A DNA stretch of 64,000 nt, from assembly GCF_004912195.1 (NCBI RefSeq), contig NZ_STGW01000001.1, positions 709,109-773,108 on the forward strand, given 5' to 3'. The translations under genes were made by a program, and so were the position numbers. Numbering within the stretch: the stretch's first letter is position 1; every line of letters starts with the position of its first letter. Source of the stretch: Nocardioides caeni. GTDB lineage: Bacteria; Actinomycetota; Actinomycetes; Propionibacteriales; Nocardioidaceae. Positions 33,012-41,783 of this stretch are shown here, piece after piece. The notes beneath the pieces are model-generated. The model had not been told where the DNA came from, made no database searches, and saw only the letters and a list, made by a program, of their open reading frames with translations.

Positions 33012-33275
33012 GTGAAGACGTTCGACGAGCTGTTCGCAGAGCTCAGTGAGAAGGCGCAGACGCGGCCCGAGGGCTCCGGGACCGTCCGGGCGCTCGACGC
33101 CGGCGTCCATGCGATCGGCAAGAAGCTGATCGAGGAAGCCGCTGAGTCGTGGATGGCCGCCGAGCACGAGGGTCCCGAGGCGACCGCGCTGGAGATCAGC
33201 CAGCTGCTCTATCACGCCCAGGTCCTCATGATCGCGAGCGGGCTCACGCTCGAGGACGTCTACAGCCACCTGTGA
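33012..33275 (+). CDS. hisE: Phosphoribosyl-ATP pyrophosphatase
   Basis: Second step of histidine synthesis: hydrolyses PR-ATP to PR-AMP. The 87-residue all-helical MazG-like protein has the metal-binding [12 protein letters not shown] segment followed by [14 protein letters not shown]. Usual length for stand-alone HisE. GTG start without a ribosome-binding site, probably leaderless. It lies 13 bases upstream of hisG, the pair that is conserved in actinobacteria, separate from the main his cluster. Confidence 0.94.
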   Translation: MKTFDELFAELSEKAQTRPEGSGTVRALDAGVHAIGKKLIEEAAESWMAAEHEGPEATALEISQLLYHAQVLMIASGLTLEDVYSHL

Positions 33276-33288
33276 AGGTCACCCACGC

Positions 33289-34131
33289 ATGTTGAAGATC
33301 GCCGTCCCCAACAAGGGCGCCCTGTCCGACACCGCCTCCACGATGCTGCGCGAGGCGGGCTATGCCCAGCGCTCGGACTCCAAGCAGCTGACCAAGCTCG
33401 ACCCCGACAACGGCGTCGAGTTCTTCTACCTGCGTCCCCGTGACATCGCCGTCTACGTCGGTGAGGGCACCCTCGACGCCGGGATCACCGGTCGCGACCT
33501 GCTCCTCGACAGCCACGCCAAGGCGAGTGAGGCACTGCCGCTCGGGTTCGGCCGCTCGAAGTTCCGGTTCGCGGCGCGGCCCGGCACCGCGGCGACCGTC
33601 GCCGACCTGGCGGGCAAGCGGATCGCGACCTCCTACGACGGCGTGGTCGCCCGCTATCTCGCCGGCGAGGGCATCGACGCCACGGTCGTGCGGCTCGACG
33701 GAGCGGTCGAGACGAGCATCCAGCTCGGGGTCGCCGACGTCATCGCCGATGTCGTCGAGACCGGCAGCACGCTGCGCAACGCCGGACTGGAGGTGTTCGG
33801 CGACGTCATCCTCGAGTCGGAGGCCGTGATGATCACCCGCGACGACGCCGACCGCTCCGCTCTCGAGGTCTTCACCCGGCGGCTCAAGGGCGTGCTCGTG
33901 GCGCGGACCTTCGTGATGATGGACTACGACGTCCCGGCCGAGCACGTTGAGCGCGCGGCGGCGATCACCCCGGGGATCGAGAGCCCGACGGTGAGCCCGC
34001 TGCGCAAGGAGGGCTGGTTCGCGGTGCGGTCGATGGTGCCGCGGTCCGACGCCCAGCGCCTGATGGACGAGCTCTACGACCTCGGTGCGCGCGCGATCCT
34101 CACCACCGACATCCATGCCAGCAGGATCTGA
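33289..34131 (+). CDS. hisG: ATP phosphoribosyltransferase (long form)
   Basis: First and feedback-controlled step of histidine synthesis. The 280-residue length and a C-terminal ACT-like domain (from about residue 210, VSPLRKEGWFAVRSMVPR) place it in the long, histidine-sensitive class that needs no HisZ. N-terminal catalytic part starts LKIAVPNKGALSD and contains the PRPP loop VADVIADVVETGSTLRNAGL. It follows hisE by 13 bases; the 3' end may overlap the following PH-domain gene if that uses an upstream start. Confidence 0.95.
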   Translation: MLKIAVPNKGALSDTASTMLREAGYAQRSDSKQLTKLDPDNGVEFFYLRPRDIAVYVGEGTLDAGITGRDLLLDSHAKASEALPLGFGRSKFRFAARPGTAATVADLAGKRIATSYDGVVARYLAGEGIDATVVRLDGAVETSIQLGVADVIADVVETGSTLRNAGLEVFGDVILESEAVMITRDDADRSALEVFTRRLKGVLVARTFVMMDYDVPAEHVERAAAITPGIESPTVSPLRKEGWFAVRSMVPRSDAQRLMDELYDLGARAILTTDIHASRI

Positions 34132-34135
34132 GCCC

Positions 34136-34570
34136 GTGACGCTCCCACGGACCTGGCGGCCGCTGGGCCCGCGGATCGCGGCGCCCGCCTTCGCGCTGAT
34201 CCTCGTCGCCGCTTTCGCCGCGCTGTGGCTGCGCTTCGACGAGTCGACGAAGGACTCGGTCAACGTCCTGCAGAAGCTGACCATCTTCGCGATCGTCGGC
34301 CTGGCGATGGCGTTGCTGTTCGCGATGGCCCGGTCACGGGTCGAGGCCACGACCGAGGGGCTGGTCGTGGTCAACGGCTATCGGCGCCGGACGATCGAGT
34401 GGGCCGAGGTCGGCACCGTGCGGGTGCCGCAGGGTGCGCCATGGCCGCACCTGGACCTCGGCGACGACGAGCGCGTGTCCCTGATGGGGATCCACACCTC
34501 GGACGGCCGGCGGGCCGAGATCGCGGTGCGCGAGCTGCGTGCTGTCGTGGCCGACCACCGCGTCGACTGA
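34136..34570 (+). CDS. PH-domain membrane protein (Bac PH type)
   Basis: Small membrane protein of 144 residues with two hydrophobic segments (about residues 12-30 and 44-64) and a C-terminal beta-rich domain (VEATTEGLVVVNGYRRRTIEWAEVGTVRVP) resembling bacterial PH domains (DUF2581/PH6 type). Such genes often follow hisG in actinobacteria. Function unknown. GTG 34136 lies four bases after the hisG stop; ATG 34115 within hisG is an alternative start. Confidence 0.72.
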   Translation: MTLPRTWRPLGPRIAAPAFALILVAAFAALWLRFDESTKDSVNVLQKLTIFAIVGLAMALLFAMARSRVEATTEGLVVVNGYRRRTIEWAEVGTVRVPQGAPWPHLDLGDDERVSLMGIHTSDGRRAEIAVRELRAVVADHRVD

Positions 34571-34676
34571 AAAAGACTGCTTTTCATCCTTTCGCAAGGT
34601 TTCGGTTCCATCTGGTTTCGGGACTTGTCTAGAGTCACACTGACCGTTTCACACCTGCGCAAAGGATCTAGGACAC

Positions 34677-35252
34677 ATGGCTGTTTCGCTCACCAAGGGT
34701 GGCAACGTTTCGCTGACCAAGGAGGCCCCCGGTCTCACGGCGGTCAACATCGGTCTCGGTTGGGACGTCAACTCGTTCGCGGGTGGCGAGTTCGACCTCG
34801 ACGCCTCGGCCCTGCTGCTGACGGCGGCCGGCAAGGTCCTCTCCGATGCCCACTTCATCTTCTTCAACAACCTGACGAGCCCGGACGGCTCCGTCACCCA
34901 CGCCGGTGACAACCTGACCGGTGAGGGCGACGGCGACGACGAGGTCGTCCAGGTCAACCTCGGCATCGTGCCGCCGGACGTCGACAAGATCGTCTTCCCG
35001 GTCTCGATCTACGACGCCGACACCCGTGCCCAGAACTTCGGCATGGTGCGCAACGCGTTCATCCGCGTCGTCAACCAGAACGGTGGCGCCGAGATCGCGC
35101 GCTACGACCTGAGCGAGGACGCCTCCACCGAGACCGCGATGGTCTTCGGCGAGCTCTACCGCAACGGCGCCGAGTGGAAGTTCCGCGCCGTCGGCCAGGG
35201 CTACGCCTCCGGCCTGCGGGGCATCGCGCAGGACTTCGGCGTCAACCTCTGA
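34677..35252 (+). CDS. terD: TerD family stress protein
   Basis: TerD-fold protein of 191 residues: starts [16 protein letters not shown], then [17 protein letters not shown] and [12 protein letters not shown], the acidic loops that bind calcium in TerD relatives, and [13 protein letters not shown]. The family is tied to tellurite and general chemical-stress responses. GGATCTAGGA lies before the ATG. The 106-base region upstream is comparatively AT-rich (34571-34640), with TAGAGT at 34630 as a possible -10. It opens the Ter-associated module that continues to about 40477. Confidence 0.93.
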   Translation: MAVSLTKGGNVSLTKEAPGLTAVNIGLGWDVNSFAGGEFDLDASALLLTAAGKVLSDAHFIFFNNLTSPDGSVTHAGDNLTGEGDGDDEVVQVNLGIVPPDVDKIVFPVSIYDADTRAQNFGMVRNAFIRVVNQNGGAEIARYDLSEDASTETAMVFGELYRNGAEWKFRAVGQGYASGLRGIAQDFGVNL

Positions 35253-35267
35253 GGAGGGGCACACACC

Positions 35268-36050
35268 ATGGTCGACTACACGAAGAAGCCGAAGGCGACA
35301 CCCCCTCCGGCATCGCCTCCGCCCCCTCCGGCAGGTGGAGCGACGCCCCCGCCGCCTCCGCCGCCCCCCGCGGGTGGCGGTGCCCCGCCGCCTCCTCCCG
35401 GCGCCCCGGCACCGGCCGGCGGCGGCGTGAACCTCTCCAAGGTCTCGCTCACGAAGTCCAGCCCGACGGTGTCGCTGACCAAGGGCAGCGGCGCGAGCGG
35501 CCAGATGCGGATCAACCTCAACTGGGCCCAGGGCGGTGCCGGCGCTGGTGGCGGCGGCTTCCTCAAGCGGGCCTTCTCGGGCGGCAACAAGGTCGACCTC
35601 GACATCGGCTGCCTGTGGGAGACCACCGACGGGGACAAGGGTGTCGTCCAGGCGCTCGGCAACGCGTTCGGCAACCTCAACGGTCCGCCCTACGTGTTCC
35701 TCGACGGTGACGACCGCTCCGGCACCAACACCGGTGGCGAGAACCTCATCGTCAACCTCGACCAGCTCGACCGGATCCGCCGGGTCCTGGTCTTCGCCTA
35801 CATCTACGAGGGCGCGCCCAACTGGGCCGCTGCCGACGGTGTGGTCACCATGTTCCCGGTCGGCTCGGCGCCGATCGAGATCAAGCTGGACGAGACGTCC
35901 AACGACAAGCGGTTCTGCGCGATCGCCCTGCTCACGAACGCCGGCGGCAGCCTGCGCATCGACCGGCAGGTGCAGTACATCGCGGGCACCCAGCGCAACG
36001 TCGACGAGGCCTACGGCTGGGGCATGAACTGGACGGCCGGACGCAAGTGA
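35268..36050 (+). CDS. TerD-family protein with proline-rich N-terminus
   Basis: TerD-like protein of 260 residues with an N-terminal low-complexity extension (about 8-52) of proline runs and PAGG repeats, then the repeated VSLTK motifs (KVSLTKSSPTVSLTKG), INLNWAQ, DLDIGCLWETTDGDKG and a TerD core with SGTNTGGENL. The extension suggests a flexible tether for assembly or partner binding. The gene is 15 bases after terD with a GAGGAGG site. Expected to be co-produced with TerD; calcium ligands are less obvious than in the preceding protein. Confidence 0.88.
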   Translation: MVDYTKKPKATPPPASPPPPPAGGATPPPPPPPPAGGGAPPPPPGAPAPAGGGVNLSKVSLTKSSPTVSLTKGSGASGQMRINLNWAQGGAGAGGGGFLKRAFSGGNKVDLDIGCLWETTDGDKGVVQALGNAFGNLNGPPYVFLDGDDRSGTNTGGENLIVNLDQLDRIRRVLVFAYIYEGAPNWAAADGVVTMFPVGSAPIEIKLDETSNDKRFCAIALLTNAGGSLRIDRQVQYIAGTQRNVDEAYGWGMNWTAGRK

Positions 36051-36071
36051 CGCTTGCCTGCGCCACGTCGC

Positions 36072-36110
36072 TGCCGCATCAGCCGGGGAGCTTCCCCGGC
36101 TGATGCGGCA
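36072..36110. repeat. Perfect 18-bp inverted repeat covering a start codon
   Basis: TGCCGCATCAGCCGGGGA (36072-36089) is the exact reverse complement of 36093-36110, with a 3-base GCT loop. The right arm includes the ATG (36103-36105) of the aldolase gene, and the only purine-rich candidate Shine-Dalgarno, GGGGAG (36085-36090), is in the left arm. As RNA it would hide initiation; it could also terminate the terD transcript. No U-tract follows. Confidence 0.9.
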
Positions 36111-37311
36111 CTTCGCCTATCTCACGGACGAGGATCGGGACCGTCTGTTCGAGGTGGCACCCCAGGAGATCACCCCCGACAGCCCACGCCACGCGATGGC
36201 CCTCGCCCTCGGCGCGACGATCTACATGCCGGCCACCCGGCCGGACCTCGTCGCCGACTCGCATCGCGTCGCCGCAGCCGGCGCGACCTCGACGGTCTGG
36301 TGCCTCGAGGACGCGATCGAGCACGACGCCGTCGCCACCGCCGAGGCGCAGGTCGTCGCCGCGCTGTCGGCCGTGACGGCGCTGCCGGACGCCGAGCGCG
36401 CGCGACTGCCGCTGGTGTTCGTGCGCGTGCGCGACGCCGCCCAGATCCGGCGGCTGGCGGCGATGGCCGGGCCGGCACTCTCGGCGCTGACCGGATTCAG
36501 CCTCCCCAAGTCAGAGGTCCAGCGGGTCGCGGCGATGCTGGCGGCGGTCCGCGAGGTCTCGAAGGGACGGGTCCGCCCGCTCTATGCGATGCCGATCCTC
36601 GAGAGCGAGGAGATCGCCTACGTCGAGACGCGGCGCCCTGCGCTGCGCCGGCTGGCCGAGCTGTTCACGGCCTACGACGAGCACGTGTTGTGCGTGCGGG
36701 TCGGTGGCACCGACCTCTCCGGGCTGTTCGGTCTGCGCCGTGACCGCGACACGACGATCTGGGACGTCGCCGTCGTGCGCGACGTGCTCGCCGACATCCT
36801 CAACCAGTTCACCCGCAACGGCGATCGCGTCGTCACCGGCGCCGTGTGGGAGCACATCCCCGGTCCGCGCATGTTCAAGCCGCAACTGCGTGCCACGCCC
36901 TTCGACGAGCAGCACGCCTCATCGCTGCGCCGCAAGCTCATCGCCCGCGACGTCGACGGGCTCATGCGTGAGACCAACCTCGACAAGACCAACGGGATGT
37001 ACGGCAAGACCGTCATCCACCCGGCGCACATCTCGGTCGTCAACAGCATGCTCACGGTCAACCGCGACGAGTACGACGACGCGCGGGAGATCGTCGCGCG
37101 CCGGGGCCGAGGTGGGGTCGCCGCGTCCGCGCACGGCCGGATGAACGAGATCGGTCCGCACTCCCACTGGGCCGAGCAGCTGCTCGCCCGCGCGGCCGTC
37201 TACGGCGTGCTCGCCGAGGACGCCGCCCTCGTCGACCTGCTCTCGCTCGGACAACGAGCCGCCAAGCGGACCTTCGACCTCGGCAAGCAGCCGGTGCGAG
37301 TGGTGTCGTGA
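36103..37311 (+). CDS. HpcH/HpaI-CitE-like aldolase of the Ter module
   Basis: TIM-barrel protein of 402 residues of the HpcH/HpaI aldolase/citrate lyase beta family. Seen: ALGATIYMPATRPDL, WCLEDAIEHDAV with the metal-binding acid, GFSLPKSE, MPILESEEI, and the TNGMYGKTVIHPAHI segment. Relatives near TerD genes are proposed to act in a biosynthetic pathway for a nucleoside-like compound; the reaction is not known. MRHF at the N-terminus is like that of relatives, supporting ATG 36103 even though it lies in a strong hairpin. Stop overlaps the next gene (GTGA). Confidence 0.85.
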   Translation: MRHFAYLTDEDRDRLFEVAPQEITPDSPRHAMALALGATIYMPATRPDLVADSHRVAAAGATSTVWCLEDAIEHDAVATAEAQVVAALSAVTALPDAERARLPLVFVRVRDAAQIRRLAAMAGPALSALTGFSLPKSEVQRVAAMLAAVREVSKGRVRPLYAMPILESEEIAYVETRRPALRRLAELFTAYDEHVLCVRVGGTDLSGLFGLRRDRDTTIWDVAVVRDVLADILNQFTRNGDRVVTGAVWEHIPGPRMFKPQLRATPFDEQHASSLRRKLIARDVDGLMRETNLDKTNGMYGKTVIHPAHISVVNSMLTVNRDEYDDAREIVARRGRGGVAASAHGRMNEIGPHSHWAEQLLARAAVYGVLAEDAALVDLLSLGQRAAKRTFDLGKQPVRVVS

Positions 37312-39656
37312 TCCCTCTCCTCGACATCGCCGTGCGTGCCGACGACCCCCGGGACCTCGACGAGCTGGCGGGCTTCGCGCTGCGGGACAATCCGCGGCGG
37401 GCCCACCTGATCGTCTCGCGCATCCTCGGCAAGCACATCCCGGTCGCGCCGTCCCTCGTCCTCGACGGTGCTCGCCGCCTGGCCGACGCCGTGACGTCCG
37501 CCATTGGTCCCGGCGATCTGGGCGACCGCGGCCAGGTGGGTGAGGTGCTCGTGGTCGGCTTCTGCGAGACGGCCACCGGGCTCGGGCACGCCGTGGCCGA
37601 CCGGCTCGAGGCGTCGTACCTCCACTCGACGAGGCGGCCCGTCGCCGGCATCCCGATCGCCGTCAGCTTCGAGGAGGAGCACTCGCACGCGGTCTCCCAC
37701 CACCTGCAGCCCGGGCCCACGGTGTCGTTGGCGGGGGAGGGGCCGCTGGTGCTCGTCGACGACGAGCTGACCACGGGACGCACCGCGCTCAACACGATCG
37801 CGGCGTTGCAGGAGCGCTTCCCGCGCCCGTCCTATGTCATCGCCGCCCTCATCGACGCGCGGACGCCGGAGCAGCGCGCCCAGTTCGAGGAGCGGGCAGC
37901 GACCCTCGGCGTGCCCGTGACCGTCGCGTCCGTCCTCGAGATCGCTGTGGAGCTGCCGGCCGATGTCCTCGACCGGGCCGCGGCCGCTCGCGCCGCGCTG
38001 GCGCCCGCCGCTCCCGCGCCCGGCGGCGAGCCGGGGGAGGTGCGCGTGCACCATCCGATCTGGCCCGCCTCGCTGGCCGCGACCGCGCGCACGGGCATGT
38101 CCTCCCTCGACTCCGCAGCACTGCGCTCGGAGGCAGCGCGGATCGCGGGCGGCCTGGCCGAGACCGTCGCCGAACATCCCGGCCCGGTGCTGGTGGTCGG
38201 CACCGAGGAGCTCATGCACCTGCCGGTGCTCGTGGCCGACGCACTCGCCGACGCCGTCCCGGCGGCGGACGTCACGGTGCAGTCCACGACCCGCTCGCCC
38301 GTGCACGCGGCGGACCAGCCGGGCTACGCCATCCGGCGCACGGTCACCTTCGACGCCCCCGACGAGCCCGGTCGGCCGTCACGTCTGCACAACCTGGTCG
38401 ACCCCGCGGCGATCCCGCCTGCGGGCTCGGAGTGGGCCGACCTGAGACACCGCCACATCGTCGTCGTCGCCGACGTGCCCGCCGAGAGCTGCGCCGGCCT
38501 CGCCGAGGCGCTGCGCCCCTTCGCTGAGGTCGTGCACGTCGTCCCGGTCGCGACGCGACAGCCCTTCGGCTCCTACGAGCCGGCCGACGTGACCTGGTTG
38601 CTCAGCGATCTCTCCGACGTCGAGCTCGAGCGCAGCACCGAGGACCGCGAGGAGGCCATCCAGAGCGGCACGCACTACTCGGAGATGCTGCCGATCGAGT
38701 TCCAGCCCGACGCCGCCTACCTCCAGCTCTTCCACACCGCCCTCGCCGAGTCGGCCGACCGGCTGGCGACCGCGGTCGGGGTCGTCGGCGAGCTGCTGCT
38801 CGCCCGCCACCGGGCTCTCGGCGTCGAGCCGGTGCTGGTCTCGCTGGCCCGGGCCGGCACACCGATCGGTGTGCTGATGCGTCGCTACCTGCGCGAGGTC
38901 CACGGCCTCGACAGCCCGCACCACACGATCTCGATCATCCGGGGTCGAGGCATCGACGAGGTCGCCCTGGCACACGTGCTCGAGCGGCACCCGGCGGCGG
39001 CCGTCGCCTTCGTCGACGGCTGGACCGGCAAGGGGGCCATCCAGCGGCAGCTCACCGCCGCGGTCGCGGCCTGGCGTGCCGACCACCCCGAGCACCAGCT
39101 CCTCGACGACGAGCTCGTCGTGCTGGCCGACCCCGGCGGGTGCACGACCCTGCACGGCACGCGCGACGACTTCCTGATCCCGTCCGCCTGCCTGAACTCG
39201 ACGGTGTCCGGACTCGTCTCCCGCACCGTTCACCGCACCGACCTGATCGGTCCGGGCATGTTCCACGGCGCGAAGTTCTATGCCGAGCTCGCCGGCCAGG
39301 ACGTGTCGCGGCTGTTCGTCGACACGGTCGCCTCCCGCTTCGCCGACATGGCCCCGGCCATCAGGTCCGGCCTCGAGGCGCCGGCCGCCGACCGGTCCGT
39401 CACCTGGGCGGGTTGGCGCGCCATCGAGGAGGTGGCGGCGTCCTACGGCATCGACGACATCAACCTCGTCAAGCCGGGAGTCGGGGAGACCACCCGCGTG
39501 CTGCTGCGTCGGGTGCCCTGGCAGATCCTGGTGCGTCCCGACCGCTCGGTCGACCTGCCGCACGTGCTGGCGCTCGCCGAGGCGCGCGAGGTGCCGGTCG
39601 TGCCCGTCGACGACCTGCCCTACTCCTGCGTCGGACTGATCAGGCAGGTGCGCTGA
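37308..39656 (+). CDS. PRTase/TRSP-StiP fusion protein of the Ter module
   Basis: Large 782-residue protein joining two units. The N-terminal unit has a phosphoribosyltransferase domain (about 1-220) with the PRPP-binding loop LVLVDDELTTGRTAL at 147-161, and a TRSP-like domain (about 285-415). From about residue 424 it matches StiP-type proteins (putative cysteine protease/PELOTA RNA-binding family): SLARAGTPIGVLMRRYL, IIRGRGIDEVAL, FVDGWTGKGAI, HGAKFYAELAGQD. In many genomes these are, to my knowledge, two genes. The context of TerD, aldolase and HAD genes points to the Ter-linked biosynthetic pathway. Start overlaps the aldolase stop; stop overlaps the HAD start. Confidence 0.8.
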   Translation: MIPLLDIAVRADDPRDLDELAGFALRDNPRRAHLIVSRILGKHIPVAPSLVLDGARRLADAVTSAIGPGDLGDRGQVGEVLVVGFCETATGLGHAVADRLEASYLHSTRRPVAGIPIAVSFEEEHSHAVSHHLQPGPTVSLAGEGPLVLVDDELTTGRTALNTIAALQERFPRPSYVIAALIDARTPEQRAQFEERAATLGVPVTVASVLEIAVELPADVLDRAAAARAALAPAAPAPGGEPGEVRVHHPIWPASLAATARTGMSSLDSAALRSEAARIAGGLAETVAEHPGPVLVVGTEELMHLPVLVADALADAVPAADVTVQSTTRSPVHAADQPGYAIRRTVTFDAPDEPGRPSRLHNLVDPAAIPPAGSEWADLRHRHIVVVADVPAESCAGLAEALRPFAEVVHVVPVATRQPFGSYEPADVTWLLSDLSDVELERSTEDREEAIQSGTHYSEMLPIEFQPDAAYLQLFHTALAESADRLATAVGVVGELLLARHRALGVEPVLVSLARAGTPIGVLMRRYLREVHGLDSPHHTISIIRGRGIDEVALAHVLERHPAAAVAFVDGWTGKGAIQRQLTAAVAAWRADHPEHQLLDDELVVLADPGGCTTLHGTRDDFLIPSACLNSTVSGLVSRTVHRTDLIGPGMFHGAKFYAELAGQDVSRLFVDTVASRFADMAPAIRSGLEAPAADRSVTWAGWRAIEEVAASYGIDDINLVKPGVGETTRVLLRRVPWQILVRPDRSVDLPHVLALAEAREVPVVPVDDLPYSCVGLIRQVR

Positions 39657-40477
39657 TGCTCGTTGCGCTCGACCTCGACCGCACGCTGATCTATTCGCGC
39701 ACGTCCATGGGTCCCGTGCCCGACGACCTCGGCCTCCGCATCGTCGAGTGGTACGACGGAGCGCCGCTGTCGCACGTGACCGACCGGGCCTGGGCGCTGC
39801 TCGGCGAGCTGATGACCGTCGCCGACGTGGTGCCGGTCACGACGAGGAGCCCGGCACAGCTGGCGAGGGTGGGTCTGCCCCGCGTGCCCGGGCACGCGAT
39901 CTGCGCGAACGGTGCGGTGCTGCTCGTCGACGGCGAGCCGGATCCGGAGTGGCAGCGGGCCACCCTCCGGGCGGTCGCGGGCGCCGATCCGCTCGCTGAC
40001 GTGCGACCGCTGCTCGAGGCCGTGGCCGACGAGCCCTGGGTGCGGCTGGTCCGCGACGTCGAGGACGTCTTCTGCTACCTCGTGGCGGAGTCGCGCGAGC
40101 AGATCCCGCTGGACTGGGTCGCCGAGGTCGCGGCGTCGGCGGCGCTCGGAGGGTGGGGACTGTCGCTGCAGGGCCGCAAGGTCTACCTGGTGCCGGACGC
40201 GCTCTCCAAGGGCGCGGGGCTGCAACGGCTGGCGGAGCGGCTCGACCCGACCCCGGTGACGCTGGCGGCCGGCGACAGCCTGCTGGACGCCCCGCTGCTG
40301 CTCGCCGCCGATCATGCGATCCGCCCGGCGCACGGCGAGCTGCACGACCTGGACTGGAGCGCGCCCGGCGTCGGGGTGACCGCGCGCTCCGGCATCCTGG
40401 CGGGGGAGGACGTGCTGGACTGGGCCCTGGCTCGTGTCCATGCGCGTCGCGACGTCAGTGGCCTCGCGCCGTCCTGA
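39656..40477 (+). CDS. HAD-family phosphatase of the Ter module
   Basis: Haloacid-dehalogenase-type hydrolase of 273 residues. Motif I LDLDRTL puts the nucleophile at Asp6 with the acid Asp8; motif II is VVPVTTRS; the conserved Lys is likely in the LSKGAGLQRL segment; motif IV is AAGDSLLDAPLL. A Cof-like cap lies between. Likely dephosphorylates an intermediate made by the PRTase and aldolase upstream. Its ATG overlaps their stop (TGATG), so the three biosynthetic genes are translationally coupled. The 3' end overlaps the convergent coiled-coil gene by 23 bases. Confidence 0.85.
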   Translation: MLVALDLDRTLIYSRTSMGPVPDDLGLRIVEWYDGAPLSHVTDRAWALLGELMTVADVVPVTTRSPAQLARVGLPRVPGHAICANGAVLLVDGEPDPEWQRATLRAVAGADPLADVRPLLEAVADEPWVRLVRDVEDVFCYLVAESREQIPLDWVAEVAASAALGGWGLSLQGRKVYLVPDALSKGAGLQRLAERLDPTPVTLAAGDSLLDAPLLLAADHAIRPAHGELHDLDWSAPGVGVTARSGILAGEDVLDWALARVHARRDVSGLAPS

Positions 40478-41735
40478 TCATCGCGTCGATGGCGGCCTCG
40501 ATGGAGGCGGCCTCGGTGAGCACCCCGCCCCAGTCGGGCCGGATGCCGGTCGTGGCGGATGCGAGCGCGTCGGTGCGACCGGCGAGGTTGTCGAGGGTGA
40601 AGGCATAGCGGGCACCGTTGTTGCCGGGGAGGCCGGCGACGAAGCGACGGGCGTCCACGAGGCGACGGCGCAGCTCGCCGAGCAGGGTCCCGGGGTCGGC
40701 GGAGACCCGGTCGAGGCGCTCGAGGAGGTCGATGGCCGTGCGCAGCACCTGCTCTGCCTCGCCGAGCGAGGTCCGCACGTCGGCCAGCACCGCGCTGGCC
40801 GCCGGCACGTCGAGGGGTCGTTGCGCGAGCAGCGCCTCCAGCCGGGGGAGTCCCTCGTCGACCTCGCGCAGGTCGCGGGCCACGATCTGGTCGGCCTTCT
40901 CCACGTGCCGCCAGGCGCTGAGGGTGTAGCCACGTCGCAGGCGACTCATCACGTCGGGCAACCGCCCCTGCTGGGTGGCGAGTGCAGCGCGTCGGGTGCG
41001 GACCGAGAGCAGTCCGTTGCGCACGCGCGTGGCGTCGCCGCCGAGGTCCTGGACCCGCTCGGCGGCGTTCTCGGCGGCCTCGCGCGCCTCGGTGGCCCGC
41101 ACGTGGGCCTCGGCCCAGCGCCGATCGGCCGCCGATTGCCGGGCCTGGCCCAGCAGCGTGGTCGCACGGTTGTGGGCGGCGAGGGCAGCCGGGTCGGCGA
41201 GGCCGCCCGAGCCTGCGTCGGCGAGTCCGCGACCGGAGGTGCGCTGCAGGTCCTCGACCGTCGCGATCAGGCCGGGCACCTCGTCCCGCAGCGCCGCTGC
41301 AGCAGCGAGCGCGGACGCGTGCCGGGCGCGGAACTGCTCGACCTGCGGCAGCTGGTCGCGCAGGCGCGCCGCCACCTCCGCCAGGTCGGTGGCAAAGCGG
41401 CGTGCGACGTCCTCCTCGTGGTCCACGCCCGGGTCGAACGCCGCGTCGAGCTCATAGAACCGCAGCGCCGGGATGCCGGTCTGCACCGAGAGCCGGTCCC
41501 AGTCCTGCGAGAGCGGAGTCGTGAAGCCGGTGACGGGCAGGCCGGCGCGGTGCGCCGCCGCGGCGGCGTCGATCGCGCTGAGCTCGACGAGGTCGACCTC
41601 GAGGGACTCCAGGTGCACCATCGCCTGTTGGGCGTCGGCCTGGGCCTCGCGGGCCGCGCGCAGGGCCAGGTCGCGTGAGCGTCGCCACCACCGAGGTGCC
41701 GAGCCCTCGGGCCCACCGGCGCCGCTCGCCGTCAT
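40455..41735 (-). CDS. Coiled-coil protein of unknown function
   Basis: Not recognised. The 426-residue product is alanine- and leucine-rich, soluble, and nearly all helical, with long heptad-like segments (about 30-60, 105-300 and 290-350) and no cysteine, signal peptide or membrane segment. Short conserved-looking elements are PRWWRRSRDLAL near the N-terminus and GARYAFTLDNLAGR near the C-terminus. It faces the Ter operon tail to tail. A structural or scaffold role, perhaps like TelA-type helical proteins, is possible but no direct similarity can be claimed. Confidence 0.7.
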   Translation of the reverse strand: MTASGAGGPEGSAPRWWRRSRDLALRAAREAQADAQQAMVHLESLEVDLVELSAIDAAAAAHRAGLPVTGFTTPLSQDWDRLSVQTGIPALRFYELDAAFDPGVDHEEDVARRFATDLAEVAARLRDQLPQVEQFRARHASALAAAAALRDEVPGLIATVEDLQRTSGRGLADAGSGGLADPAALAAHNRATTLLGQARQSAADRRWAEAHVRATEAREAAENAAERVQDLGGDATRVRNGLLSVRTRRAALATQQGRLPDVMSRLRRGYTLSAWRHVEKADQIVARDLREVDEGLPRLEALLAQRPLDVPAASAVLADVRTSLGEAEQVLRTAIDLLERLDRVSADPGTLLGELRRRLVDARRFVAGLPGNNGARYAFTLDNLAGRTDALASATTGIRPDWGGVLTEAASIEAAIDAMIRTARGH

Positions 41736-41783
41736 CGTCCGCCCCGTCCTGAGTCGTCTCTCACGTGTCCCGTCACGTGCAGG

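Noticed and set aside
35290..35430. Frameshift or assembly error in the proline-rich start of the second TerD protein
   Set aside because: The low-complexity run keeps one frame with normal codon use, and the TerD domain follows in the same frame.
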